A stretch of DNA of 64,000 nt from assembly GCF_004799685.1 (NCBI RefSeq), contig NZ_CP031311.1, forward strand, positions 2,845,355 through 2,909,354, written 5' to 3'. The position numbers and the translations under genes are program-made. The notes under the pieces are model-generated. The model saw nothing but the letters and a program-made list of their open reading frames with translations, was not told the origin of the DNA and made no database searches. This DNA is from Halobellus limi. GTDB taxonomy: Archaea > Halobacteriota > Halobacteria > Halobacteriales > Haloferacaceae. Below are positions 23,601-31,388 of this stretch, piece by piece; position 1 is the stretch's first letter; each line of letters opens with the position of its first letter.

Positions 23601-23668
23601 TCGGCGGCGAGCGGCCCGGTTCCTTCGAAACACGTCTTTTATCAGGTACAAGCCCGTGAACGTGTCTA

Positions 23669-25525
23669 ATGAGCGACTCGGACGCGGAAGTCACCCGATT
23701 GTTCGGTGGCCCCGGGAGCGGGAAGACGACGGCACTACTCGATCGGGTCGACGAACTGCTGGAGCGCGAGGACGTCTCGATCCGCGACATCCTCGTCGTC
23801 TCCTACACGCGGGCGGCCGCCGCCGAGGTCCGCGAGCGCCTCGCTGAGCGACGCGACGTCTCGCCGCGCGCCCTGAAGGGCAACGTCGCGACGATGCACG
23901 CGAAGGCGTACGAACTGCTGGACCTGTCGCGGAACGACGTCGTCGGCGAGAGCGACAAGAAGGAGTTCTGCGAGGAGTACGGCGTCGAGTTCGAAGACGA
24001 GTACGGCGGCGCCGGCCGCCGGACCGCGCGGTCGACGACCATCGGGAACAAGATCATCGCGACGAGTCAGTGGCTCCAGCGCACCCGACGGGACGTCTCG
24101 GAGTGGTACGACGTCCCCTTCCAGTGGAACGTCGAGGAGGTCCGACTCCCGCCCGAGGTCGATCCGAACGCCCAGGAAGGGAACAAGTACACGCCGACGT
24201 GGCCCTCCGACGACGACCGGATCGACGTCCCCGAGGTCATCCGGGCGTGGCGCGGCTACAAGGGCGAACACGGCCTCGTCGGCTTCGCGGATATGCTCGA
24301 ACGGGTGAAGGAGCGCTCGCTCGTCCCCCACGTCGACTACCTCGTCATCGACGAGTTCCAGGACATCACGACCCTCCAGTACGACGTCTACGAGGAGTGG
24401 AAGCCGCACATGGAACGCGTCCTCATCGCCGGCGACGACGACCAGGTCGTCTACGCGTGGCAGGGCGCAGACCCCAATCTGCTCCTCGACGCCGACCGCG
24501 ACGAGGACGTCGTCCTCCCGAACTCCTATCGGCTCCCCTCGAACGTCCTCAACGTCGTCAACCAGGAGATCCGCCACATCGAGAAGCGCCAGGAGAAGGA
24601 CCTCCACCCGCGGAAGGAGGGCGGCGTCGTCGAGGGCATCGAGTCGCCGTCGATGCTGGATCTCGCGCGCAACGTCCGCTACACGATCGAACAGGGCGAC
24701 GACGACGAGACGATTATGATCCTGTTCCGCGCGCGGTATCAGCTCTTCCAGTTCATCGACGAGTTCCTCCCGCTCGGGATGCCCTTCTCGGCGCTCACCG
24801 ACCAGCGGATGTGGACCGACCGGCTGACGCAGTACGTCCGCGCCGTCGAGGCGCTCGAAGACGACGAACCCGTCGACGGCCTCCAGGCACGACGGCTCGC
24901 GGACATGCTGCAGGACTCGGCGTTCGGCGCGAACGACCGCGACGAACTGTTCGACCGCATCGACGAACTCCAGGAGGCGGCGGGCGTCGACGACCTGACC
25001 GACCTCAGCGTCGATCCCGACGTGATCTCGGAGTTCGCTCCGTTCGCGCCCGGGACCAAGGACGCGGGCGACATGCTCCGGAAGGTGACGTCGTTCCAGC
25101 GGAAGTCGGTTGAGGCGTACTTCACCGGCGAGTACCAGGGAATGGACCCCAGTCGCGTCCGGATCGGCACGATCCACTCCGCGAAGGGCCGCGAGGCCGA
25201 TCACGTCTTCGTCGCCACCGACCTGACCGAGAAGGTCGTCGAGCAGATGGCCGCCTCCGTCGAGGACGAGGAGGTCGAGGGCGTCGAGGAGTTCACCTCG
25301 ACGACCGATCCGGTGCCGATCCTCACCGACAACGAGCGCCGGGTGTTCTACGTCGGGATGTCCCGTGCCCGCGAGCGACTCGTCCTCCTCGAGAACCTCG
25401 TCAGCGGCGCGCCGACGCTCCCCGTGAGCGTCCTGCTGCACAACGAGATCCGCGACGAGCCCGTCGAGTCGCTCCTGGCGGACGCCCAGGAGGGCGAGGT
25501 TCCGGCGCCCGAACCGGACGCCTGA
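23669..25525 (+). CDS. UvrD/Rep-like superfamily I DNA helicase
   Basis: A 618-aa ATP-dependent 3'-5' helicase of the UvrD/PcrA type. Motif I is GGPGSGKTTAL (Walker A), motif Ia is YTRAAAAEVRERL, motif II is LVIDEFQD (Walker B), motif III is IAGDDDQVVYAWQGA, motif IV is NSYRLPSNV, motif V is IGTIHSAKGREADHVFV, and motif VI is VFYVGMSRARERLVLL. It is shorter than bacterial UvrD (about 720 aa), with compact accessory domains. Its role is probably DNA repair or recombination. It is followed 6 bp later by an M24-like gene and may be cotranscribed with it. Confidence 0.9.
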   Translation: MSDSDAEVTRLFGGPGSGKTTALLDRVDELLEREDVSIRDILVVSYTRAAAAEVRERLAERRDVSPRALKGNVATMHAKAYELLDLSRNDVVGESDKKEFCEEYGVEFEDEYGGAGRRTARSTTIGNKIIATSQWLQRTRRDVSEWYDVPFQWNVEEVRLPPEVDPNAQEGNKYTPTWPSDDDRIDVPEVIRAWRGYKGEHGLVGFADMLERVKERSLVPHVDYLVIDEFQDITTLQYDVYEEWKPHMERVLIAGDDDQVVYAWQGADPNLLLDADRDEDVVLPNSYRLPSNVLNVVNQEIRHIEKRQEKDLHPRKEGGVVEGIESPSMLDLARNVRYTIEQGDDDETIMILFRARYQLFQFIDEFLPLGMPFSALTDQRMWTDRLTQYVRAVEALEDDEPVDGLQARRLADMLQDSAFGANDRDELFDRIDELQEAAGVDDLTDLSVDPDVISEFAPFAPGTKDAGDMLRKVTSFQRKSVEAYFTGEYQGMDPSRVRIGTIHSAKGREADHVFVATDLTEKVVEQMAASVEDEEVEGVEEFTSTTDPVPILTDNERRVFYVGMSRARERLVLLENLVSGAPTLPVSVLLHNEIRDEPVESLLADAQEGEVPAPEPDA

Positions 25526-25531
25526 GCGCGC

Positions 25532-26773
25532 GTGACCGACGACCGCGATCCGTCGGGAGCGACCGCCGGGCCGTCCGCTGCCCCACCCGCACGCGACCCC
25601 CCACCGTCTCCCGCTCCACCCACGACCGACCGCTCGTTTCTCGACGCCGCCCTCGACGAGCGAGACGCGGTCGGCTTCGTCGCCGTCGGCGACCGACGCG
25701 ACGCCGACCTCCGGTTTCTGACGCGCTTCGAGGGCTCCGAAGACGACTGCGCGTACGTCCGGACGCTCGACGCGGACGTGCTGTGCGCACCCCGGGGACA
25801 CGTCGCGCGGGCGGCCCGACGGTTCGACGGCCGCGTCTCGAGCGACCGCCCCGGCGACCACCCCGGCGAACGGGCCGCGGCCGTGCTCGACGGGGTCGTC
25901 GACGCCGAGCAGGCGGCCCCCCGGACCGTTCTGGTACCGTCGTCGATCCCCCACGACGCCGCCGTCTACCTGGAGCGCGCCGGGTACGAGTTGCGATCGA
26001 CGACCGCCGTCGCGGACGCGCGGGCGACGAAGACCGACGGGGAACTCGACGCGGTCCGCGCCGTCCAGCGAGCGGCCGTCCGCGCCACCGACCGGGGCGA
26101 GCGCGTGCTCGCGGCGGCCGAAACGGACGACGGCGACGAACTCCGGTGGGGGGACGCGCCGCTGACGGCCGAGCGTCTCCGGCGGGTCGTGAACGCCGAA
26201 CTCGCACGCCGCGGCGTCGACTCGGCGGGGAATACGGTCGTCGCGGCGGGGGCGACGGGGAGTGAGAGCGCCGACGAGCCGATCGCCACCGACGAGCCGG
26301 TCCGGATCGACGTCGCGCCCCGGGAGCCACACGGCTACCACGGCTTCCGCTCGCGGACGGTCGCCGTCGACAGCGACGGCGGGTGGGAGCGCCGCGCCTA
26401 CGTCGCCGTCGAGGCGGCGCTGGAGGCCGCCCTCGACGAGGTCGAACCGGGCGCCGACGCCGCCGACGTCCGGAGGGAAGCGGAGGCGGAACTGACCGCG
26501 TTCGGGTTCGATCCGACCGGCGGATCCGGCGAGGGTGACCCGGGCGGTGACCCGATCGAAACCGGCCACGGGGTCGGCCTCTCGCGTCGCGAGCGGCCGT
26601 TCCTCCGGGCGGGCGAGACGCTCGACGTCGGGTGCGTTCTCGCGGTCGCTCCGGGCCTGACCGACCCCGAGCACGGCTCCGTCCGTCTGGGCGACCTCGT
26701 CGTCGTGACCGAGGCGGGATACGAACTGGTCGGAGACGGAACGCGGTCGTTCGCGCCGCAGGGTCGATACTGA
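25532..26773 (+). CDS. M24 (creatinase/Xaa-Pro peptidase) fold protein, probably catalytically inactive
   Basis: A 413-aa pita-bread-fold protein starting with GTG. The N-terminal creatinase-like domain is followed by an M24 domain (about residues 165-410). The first metal Asp may remain in VRIDVAPREPHGYHGF, but the next position, where peptidases have GY-x2-D-x-TRT, reads GYHGFRSRT, with no Asp. GHGVGLSRRERP keeps the His. The two C-terminal metal glutamates are lost: V-E-PG reads VAPGL, and R-x-E-D reads VRLGD. It is thus likely a non-enzymatic binding protein. It begins 6 bp after the helicase, and its stop lies inside a hairpin repeat. Confidence 0.72.
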   Translation: MTDDRDPSGATAGPSAAPPARDPPPSPAPPTTDRSFLDAALDERDAVGFVAVGDRRDADLRFLTRFEGSEDDCAYVRTLDADVLCAPRGHVARAARRFDGRVSSDRPGDHPGERAAAVLDGVVDAEQAAPRTVLVPSSIPHDAAVYLERAGYELRSTTAVADARATKTDGELDAVRAVQRAAVRATDRGERVLAAAETDDGDELRWGDAPLTAERLRRVVNAELARRGVDSAGNTVVAAGATGSESADEPIATDEPVRIDVAPREPHGYHGFRSRTVAVDSDGGWERRAYVAVEAALEAALDEVEPGADAADVRREAEAELTAFGFDPTGGSGEGDPGGDPIETGHGVGLSRRERPFLRAGETLDVGCVLAVAPGLTDPEHGSVRLGDLVVVTEAGYELVGDGTRSFAPQGRY

Positions 26774-26848
26774 TTACTCTCGTCTCGTACCGCCGGGCGC
26801 AACCCCCGTTGCCGGCGCCCGGTGGTAAAAAGTGAGAGTGATCAGTAT
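26767..26848 (+). repeat. Long inverted repeat, copy 1
   Basis: An 82-bp palindromic unit: outer arms ATACTGATTACTCTC and GAGAGTGATCAGTAT (14 of 15 paired), inner arms ACCGCCGGGCGC and GCGCCCGGTGGT, and loop AACCCCCGTTGCCG. The left arm contains the TGA stop of the M24-like gene. A diverged copy lies at 36429-36507 (minus), next to the stop of the IclR gene. It may act as a terminator hairpin or be a small mobile inverted-repeat element. Confidence 0.7.
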
Positions 26849-26898
26849 GAGGGCGTCGACGGGGGAGAGGGTGGTCCGCGGACTTCCGAACACGTCGT

Positions 26899-27147
26899 CT
26901 ACGCGTCGTCGTCGTCCTCGGGCGTCTTCACGACCAGCCCCACCGCGCGCTCGCCGAGCTGCATCGGGATGTCCGTGGGCGTCGTGAGGTAGTGGGGCAG
27001 CGCGACCATCCCGACCGCGATGGCGACCGCGCCGCCGCCGATGACCGTGTCGCCTTCGAGGAGTCGGGTGAGGCCGAAGATTCCCACCGGGGCGGCGAAG
27101 ACGAGCGTCGCCGCCAGTTGGATCGTCCCGAGGATACCGAGTCGCAT
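26899..27147 (-). CDS. Small membrane protein, two TM helices
   Basis: An 82-aa protein with two hydrophobic helices (about residues 5-27 and 35-52) and an acidic tail (PEDDDDA). The loop PHYLTTPTDIPMQLGERAVG looks conserved-type, but I cannot name the family with certainty. The ATG at 27147 was chosen because upstream frames lack hydrophobic or conserved sequence. It is transcribed away from nadE's end, with no clear operon partner. Confidence 0.62.
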   Translation of the reverse strand: MRLGILGTIQLAATLVFAAPVGIFGLTRLLEGDTVIGGGAVAIAVGMVALPHYLTTPTDIPMQLGERAVGLVVKTPEDDDDA

Positions 27148-27266
27148 CGTGCCGTAGATGGCCGCCTCCGAACAAAAGGGTCGCGGTCGGTAGAGGCGAG
27201 GCGCTGCGGAGCGTACGACGACGCGGGCTGCAGCGACGTCGAGGCAGCGGTACAGCGGCAGCGACA

Positions 27267-28100
27267 CTACCGGTGCAGCGGTTCCGGGGCCGGGGGCATC
27301 GCCCGCTTGTGCGCGCTCTTCTCGTAGAGTTCGACGACGCGTTCGACCTGCGCTTCGGTGACGTCGAGGTGCCGGACGGTCGCGGCCGTCGAGAGCGGAC
27401 CGTCGACGTGGAGCGCGAGCACGGCGTCGAGGGTGTCGTAGTCCAGACCCATCTCCTCCTCGTCGGTCTGGCCGGCCCACATCTCGGCGGAGGGCGTCTT
27501 CGTCACGAGGGCGTCCGGAACGCCGAGCGCGCTCGCGAGCTGTCGGACTTGCTGTTTGTAGAGGTTACCGATCGGGTTGCAGTCGACGGCCTGATCGCCG
27601 TACTTCGTGAAGTAACCCGTCAGCGCCTCCGAGCGGTTGCCGGTGCCGAGGACAACCTTGTTCTCGTGGTTGGCGACGAAGTAGTTCAGCACCGCGCGGA
27701 TGCGGACGTAGACGTTCCCCGCGGCCGTCCGGTCGTCGGCGGCCTCCGGGAACGTGTCGAAGAACGTCTCCGCGATGGGCTGGATCTCGACGACGTCGTA
27801 CTCGATCTCGAGTTCCTGGGCGACCCACTCGGCGTCGCTCATGTTGTCCTCCGTGTTCGCGACGCTCGGCATCACGAGCCCGTGGACGTTCTCCGCGCCC
27901 AGCGCCTCAACGGCGAGGTACGCCACGGTCGTGCTGTCGATACCGCCGGAGAGGCCGAGGACCGCCCCCTCGGCGCCCGCGTCGTCGACGACGTCGCGGA
28001 GAAACGAGGTGAGGTGCTCGGTCGTCGCGTCGAGTTCGGCCTCCGAGAGTCGGAGGTCGAGCGGTGCGTCCGCTTCGAGGACCGTCCCGTCCGTAGTCAT
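27267..28100 (-). CDS. nadE: NAD+ synthetase (ammonia-dependent type)
   Basis: A 277-aa PP-loop ATP pyrophosphatase that amidates nicotinic acid adenine dinucleotide. The PP-loop is GLSGGIDSTTVAYLA. Other family signatures are GTGNRSEALTGYFTKYGD and DCNPIGNLYKQQVRQLA, then KTPSAEMWAGQTDEEEMGLDYDTLD. There is no glutaminase domain, so free ammonia is the donor. A second, clearly different NadE is encoded at 50923-51777; the two share the C-terminal EHKR-like ending (SAHKRAMPP and SEHKRTPPG). It is divergent from panE. Confidence 0.94.
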   Translation of the reverse strand: MTTDGTVLEADAPLDLRLSEAELDATTEHLTSFLRDVVDDAGAEGAVLGLSGGIDSTTVAYLAVEALGAENVHGLVMPSVANTEDNMSDAEWVAQELEIEYDVVEIQPIAETFFDTFPEAADDRTAAGNVYVRIRAVLNYFVANHENKVVLGTGNRSEALTGYFTKYGDQAVDCNPIGNLYKQQVRQLASALGVPDALVTKTPSAEMWAGQTDEEEMGLDYDTLDAVLALHVDGPLSTAATVRHLDVTEAQVERVVELYEKSAHKRAMPPAPEPLHR

Positions 28101-28289
28101 CGGATAGAGATACCGGCTCGGAGCACTAATACTCACCCGTCTCCCCCGATCGGTGGACGACTGTTCAGTTCTCTCGCCGGATTGGTCGCGGCAGCCGCTG
28201 CCGCGATCGACGAACGGCCCCGAAACTGAATGGTCTCGACCGCCGACCCCCAGCACAACCACTTTCTCCGTCGCCGTCGTGGCTCCGGT

Positions 28290-29219
28290 ATGGACATCGT
28301 CGTCTTCGGCGCGGGCAGCATCGGGAGCCTGTTCGGCGCGCTGCTCGCGCGGGTTCCCGAACACAGCGTGACGCTCGTGGGGCGGGACCCGCACGTGTCC
28401 GCCGTCCGCGACTCGGGGCTCCGCGTCACCGGCGTCGACGAGTTCGTCGTCCGACCGGCGGTGACGACCGACGGGACCCGCCTCTCGGCTGACCTCGCGC
28501 TCGTCACCGTGAAGGCGTTCGACACCGAGACGGCCGCCGAGGAACTCGCGACCGGAGCGTTCCGGGCGGTCTGTTCGCTCCAGAACGGGATGGGAAACGA
28601 GGAGACGCTCGCCCGTCACCTCGACTGCCCGGTACTGGCGGGGACGACCAGTTACGGGGCGGTCCGAGAAGGGCCCGGAGAAGTCGCCTGGAACGGGAGC
28701 GGCGACGTCGTCGTCGGTCCCTGGGATCCGAGAGACGCCGACGGAGTAGCCGAGGAGGTCGGAGAGGCGTTCGCGGCGGCGGACCTCTCGGTCGCGGTCG
28801 AGGACGCCGACGGGATCCGCCGTCGGCTCTGGCGCAAACTCGCGGCGAACGCGGCGGTCAACCCGACGACCGCGCTCGCCCGCGTGGAGAACGGCGCACT
28901 CGGAGAACCACCCGGATCGGACCTCGTTGAGCCGATCGCTCGCGAGGTCGCTGCGACGGCCCGGGCGAGCGGCGTCGATATCGACGACGAGGAGACCGCA
29001 GCGGCGGTCGAGGAGGTCGTCGCCGCGACCGCGGCGAACGAGTCGTCGATGTACCGCGATATCGAGCGCGGACGGCGCACCGAGGTCGACGTCATCAACG
29101 GCTACGTCGTCGAACGGGCGCGCGAGCACGGCGTCGACGTGCCGGTGAACAGGACCCTGCGGACGCTGATCGGCACCTGGGAGGCGGCGCGGGGGCTCCG
29201 GGAGCCGGACTCGTCGTGA
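28290..29219 (+). CDS. panE: 2-dehydropantoate 2-reductase (ketopantoate reductase)
   Basis: A 309-aa NADPH-dependent reductase for pantoate formation in coenzyme A synthesis. The N-terminal GxGxxG loop is VVFGAGSIGSLFGALLA, VTVKAFDTETA holds the conserved Lys, LQNGMGNEE is the substrate loop, and WRKLAANAAVNPTTAL contains the catalytic Lys and Asn. ESSMYRDIERGRRTEVDVINGY is the C-terminal signature of the family. It precedes panB by 85 bp on the same strand, giving a pantoate-synthesis pair. The ATG at 28290 was chosen over an upstream in-frame ATG at 28230. Confidence 0.92.
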   Translation: MDIVVFGAGSIGSLFGALLARVPEHSVTLVGRDPHVSAVRDSGLRVTGVDEFVVRPAVTTDGTRLSADLALVTVKAFDTETAAEELATGAFRAVCSLQNGMGNEETLARHLDCPVLAGTTSYGAVREGPGEVAWNGSGDVVVGPWDPRDADGVAEEVGEAFAAADLSVAVEDADGIRRRLWRKLAANAAVNPTTALARVENGALGEPPGSDLVEPIAREVAATARASGVDIDDEETAAAVEEVVAATAANESSMYRDIERGRRTEVDVINGYVVERAREHGVDVPVNRTLRTLIGTWEAARGLREPDSS

Positions 29220-29304
29220 TCGGGGCACCCCGAGCGCCGGACTCGCCGTGGTCGGGACGTCCGGACGGATCATTTGAAGGCCCCGCGCGGACGAGTGGGA
29301 AACG

Positions 29305-30102
29305 ATGACGACCGTTGCGAGCATACAGGAGCAGGAGACGCCGGTGACGATGCTCACGGCCTACGACGCCCCGACGGCCGCGCTGGCCGACGAGGCGGGA
29401 ATCGACGTCGTGCTCGTCGGCGACAGCATCGGGAACGCCGTCTTCGGCTACGAGTCGACGCTGCCGGTGACGATGGACGATATGACGCGGGCGACGACCT
29501 CGGTCGTGAACGCCGTCGACGACGCGCTCGTCGTCACCGACCTCCCGTTTCTCAGTTACGGCGTCGACCGGGCGCAGAGCCTCGAAAACGCCGGTCGACT
29601 GCTGAAAGAGGCCGGCGCGCACGCGGTCAAGATCGAGTCCGGGCCGCACACGGTGGAGCTGACCGAGGCGATGACGCGTCTCGGCATCCCGGTGATGGCG
29701 CACGTCGGCCTCACGCCGCAGCACGTCAACAGCGTCGGCGGCTACACCCGACAGGGAACGACGGCGGAGCAGGCGGCGGCGATGCTCGATCTCGCGAAAT
29801 CCCACGAGGAGGCCGGCGCGTTCTCGCTGGTGATCGAACACGTGCCGCGGGAGGTCGGCGCGGCCGCGAGCGAGGAACTCGACATCCCGGTCGTCGGCAT
29901 CGGCGCGGGGCCGGAGACGGACGGGCAGGTGCTCGTCGTCGACGACGCGGTCGGGCTCTCCGAGCGGGTGCCGCCGTTCGCGGAGGCGTTCGGCGACGTC
30001 CGCGGCGAGATGCGCCAGGCCATCGAGCGATACCGCGACGCGGTCGAATCCCGTGACTTCCCGGCAGACGAGCACAGCCACAGCGAAGGGCTCGATCTGT
30101 GA
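29305..30102 (+). CDS. panB: 3-methyl-2-oxobutanoate hydroxymethyltransferase (ketopantoate hydroxymethyltransferase)
   Basis: A 265-aa enzyme forming ketopantoate from ketoisovalerate and methylene donor, the step before PanE. Family motifs are MLTAYDAPTAALADEAGIDV, LVGDSIGNAVFGY, DLPFLSYG, AVKIESGPHTVELTEAM, MAHVGLTPQHVNSVGGYTRQ and IGIGAGPETDGQVLVVDD. The active-site Glu lies in LVIEHVPREV. Length and order match known PanB proteins. Confidence 0.94.
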   Translation: MTTVASIQEQETPVTMLTAYDAPTAALADEAGIDVVLVGDSIGNAVFGYESTLPVTMDDMTRATTSVVNAVDDALVVTDLPFLSYGVDRAQSLENAGRLLKEAGAHAVKIESGPHTVELTEAMTRLGIPVMAHVGLTPQHVNSVGGYTRQGTTAEQAAAMLDLAKSHEEAGAFSLVIEHVPREVGAAASEELDIPVVGIGAGPETDGQVLVVDDAVGLSERVPPFAEAFGDVRGEMRQAIERYRDAVESRDFPADEHSHSEGLDL

Positions 30103-30217
30103 TCGCAGGTCGATCCGGCCGGCGTCGACGCCGTCGGCGGATCGACCGCCCGCACCCGCCGTTCCGTCATCCTTAAGTCCGGCGTGTGGCTCTGTTTCGA
30201 GTGCAGGACGGCACGGC

Positions 30218-30288
30218 GCGCCGGTGGTCCAGTGGTAGGACAGTGGCTTCCCAAGCCACTAGCCCGGGTTCAATTCCCGGCCGGCGCA
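30218..30288 (+). tRNA. tRNA-Gly, anticodon CCC
   Basis: A 71-nt cloverleaf: acceptor GCGCCGG/CCGGCGC, D arm GTCC...GGAC, anticodon stem GTGGC/GCCAC with loop TTCCCAA (anticodon CCC), T arm CCGGG-TTCAATT-CCCGG, discriminator A. No intron is visible and no CCA is encoded. Its 3' end is repeated twice more downstream (30388-30411 and 30461-30475). Confidence 0.95.
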
Positions 30289-30325
30289 CTTCTTCTGCGA
30301 ACGAAGTGAGCGGAGAAATCGCAAC
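30275..30325 (+). repeat. Direct repeat, copy 1: tRNA-Gly 3' end plus flank
   Basis: 51 bp from within the T arm and acceptor of tRNA-Gly (TCCCGGCCGGCGCACTTCTT) through the flank ending GAGAAATCGCAAC. It is repeated at 30461-30511 with one mismatch. This is the pattern left when an element integrates at a tRNA 3' end. Confidence 0.8.
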
Positions 30326-30387
30326 GACGGGAATTGAACCCTATCAGTCGCGCGCAGCGAACGGAGTGAGCGAGCACGTCTGATTCC

Positions 30388-30411
30388 GGTTCAATTCCCG
30401 GCCGGCGCACT
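30388..30411 (+). repeat. Duplicate of the tRNA-Gly 3' end (24 bp)
   Basis: The last 24 bases of the tRNA region, GGTTCAATTCCCGGCCGGCG plus CACT, recur exactly 121 bp after the tRNA copy at 30267-30290. No cloverleaf precedes it, so it is a tRNA fragment and not a second gene. Confidence 0.8.
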
Positions 30412-30460
30412 CCGTTCAGTCGTCCGCCGCCCGACGTCCCGCTCGTCCGACTCGCGGGAC

Positions 30461-30511
30461 TCCCGGCCGGCGCACTTCTTCTGCGAACGAAGTGAGCAGA
30501 GAAATCGCAAC
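30461..30511 (+). repeat. Direct repeat, copy 2: tRNA-Gly 3' end plus flank
   Basis: 51 bp matching 30275-30325 with a single G/A difference. Between the two copies lies 135 bp with a further tRNA 3' fragment and no gene. It is a likely footprint of past integration and excision. Confidence 0.8.
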
Positions 30512-30540
30512 AGTGAGACCCAAATCCGAAAGCGACTGCG

Positions 30541-30687
30541 ACGAGGGTTTATATACGAAGGAGCGGCCAGAGAGCGCGTGATCTGACGGATACCCCGCGT
30601 CGGGTCGCGGTTGCTCGGCACGTCGACGCGGGGACGACGGCGACGGCGTTGCGGGCGGCGTCGTCGCGGCGGGTGCCGACTATTCGC
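30541..30687 (+). ncRNA. Copy B of the repeated structured element (putative non-coding RNA)
   Basis: The clearest copy. ACGAGGGTTTATATACGAAG is followed by GTGATCTGACGG about 27 nt after the TATA box. The stem CCCCGCGTCG/CGACGCGGGG surrounds a loop with GCGGTTGCTCGGCACG. A second stem GACGACG/CGTCGTC follows, and the copy ends GTGCCGACTATTCGC. It lies in the gap between the tRNA-Gly remnants and the small membrane gene at 30793. No coding frame is conserved between copies. Confidence 0.68.
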
Positions 30688-30792
30688 TACGAATTCCCGC
30701 GGTCACGCGTCACGCCGTCGAAGCGGTCTCCGGGCCGGCTATCGAGGGACAACAGCTTTGTCGGCGACGGAGAAATCCGAAGGCGTCCTCCG

Positions 30793-30999
30793 ATGTTCCC
30801 CGGTCTCTCCCGCTGGTTCGACGCGCAGCCCTTCCAACGACAGATCGTCGTCCTCGCCGTGGTTCTCGACCCGATCGGCTTCCTCGCCGGCTACCTGCTC
30901 GGCCCGTCCGTCGGCGTCGATCCCCTCCTCGGCGGCGTCTACGGCCTCGTCGCGGCCAGCCTTCCGATGTCGCTGTTCGTGATGCGCAGCGCGCAGTGA
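30793..30999 (+). CDS. Small membrane protein, two TM helices
   Basis: A 68-aa protein with two hydrophobic helices (about residues 17-38 and 46-63), separated by VGVDPLLGG. The ATG at 30793 gives MFPGLSRWFDAQPFQRQIVV; longer in-frame upstream sequence overlaps element B and is not protein-like. The family is not recognised. It is convergent with the Rieske ferredoxin gene, with 11 bp between stops. Confidence 0.6.
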   Translation: MFPGLSRWFDAQPFQRQIVVLAVVLDPIGFLAGYLLGPSVGVDPLLGGVYGLVAASLPMSLFVMRSAQ

Positions 31000-31010
31000 C
31001 GACGCCGCGC

Positions 31011-31388
31011 TCAATCCGAGGCGTCGCCGTCCGTGACGTACAGGTCGCCGTCGGCCTCGACGACGTCGAACGTCGGGAGCTGGATCCCCCCGTCACCGAC
31101 GTGAACGCCGGTTTCGAGGTCGTACTCCCAGCCGTGTAGCGGGCAGGTGATCGAGGGGTCCTCACAGAACCGTTCGACGTCGCGCTCGCCCGGTTCCGTG
31201 ACGTCGGCGACGAGTCGCCCGTGGACCTTGCCCTCGTCGAGCGACCCGCCGTCGTGAGCGCAGCGGTTCAAGATCGCGTAGCACTCGCCGTCGTGGTTGA
31301 CGACGGCGATCTCGTGGCCGTTCAGCGTCACGACGGCGCGAGAGCCGTCGTCGAAGGCGTCGGCGTCGGCGACCCGGACGCGGGTCAT
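31011..31388 (-). CDS. Rieske [2Fe-2S] ferredoxin
   Basis: A 125-aa soluble Rieske protein. The cluster ligands are C-x-H in CAHDGG and C-x2-H in ITCPLHGWEYDLETG. It carries an insert between the two motifs (HGRLVADVTEPGERDVERFC). Such ferredoxins pass electrons to Rieske oxygenases, so it is the best candidate partner for the oxygenase at 284-2214, which lacks its own (inference). Its start overlaps the amidohydrolase stop by four bases, making it the last gene of the six-gene operon. Confidence 0.88.
   Translation of the reverse strand: MTRVRVADADAFDDGSRAVVTLNGHEIAVVNHDGECYAILNRCAHDGGSLDEGKVHGRLVADVTEPGERDVERFCEDPSITCPLHGWEYDLETGVHVGDGGIQLPTFDVVEADGDLYVTDGDASD

Noticed and set aside
23735-26674. 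Very long minus-strand open frame (979 codons) across the helicase and M24 genes
   Set aside because: It is antisense to two well-supported genes, is Val/Arg/Asp-biased without recognisable motifs, and reflects the lack of stops in GC-rich DNA.
30386-30410. A second tRNA-Gly gene
   Set aside because: Only the T-arm and acceptor 3' half is present; no matching 5' acceptor or anticodon arm precedes it.
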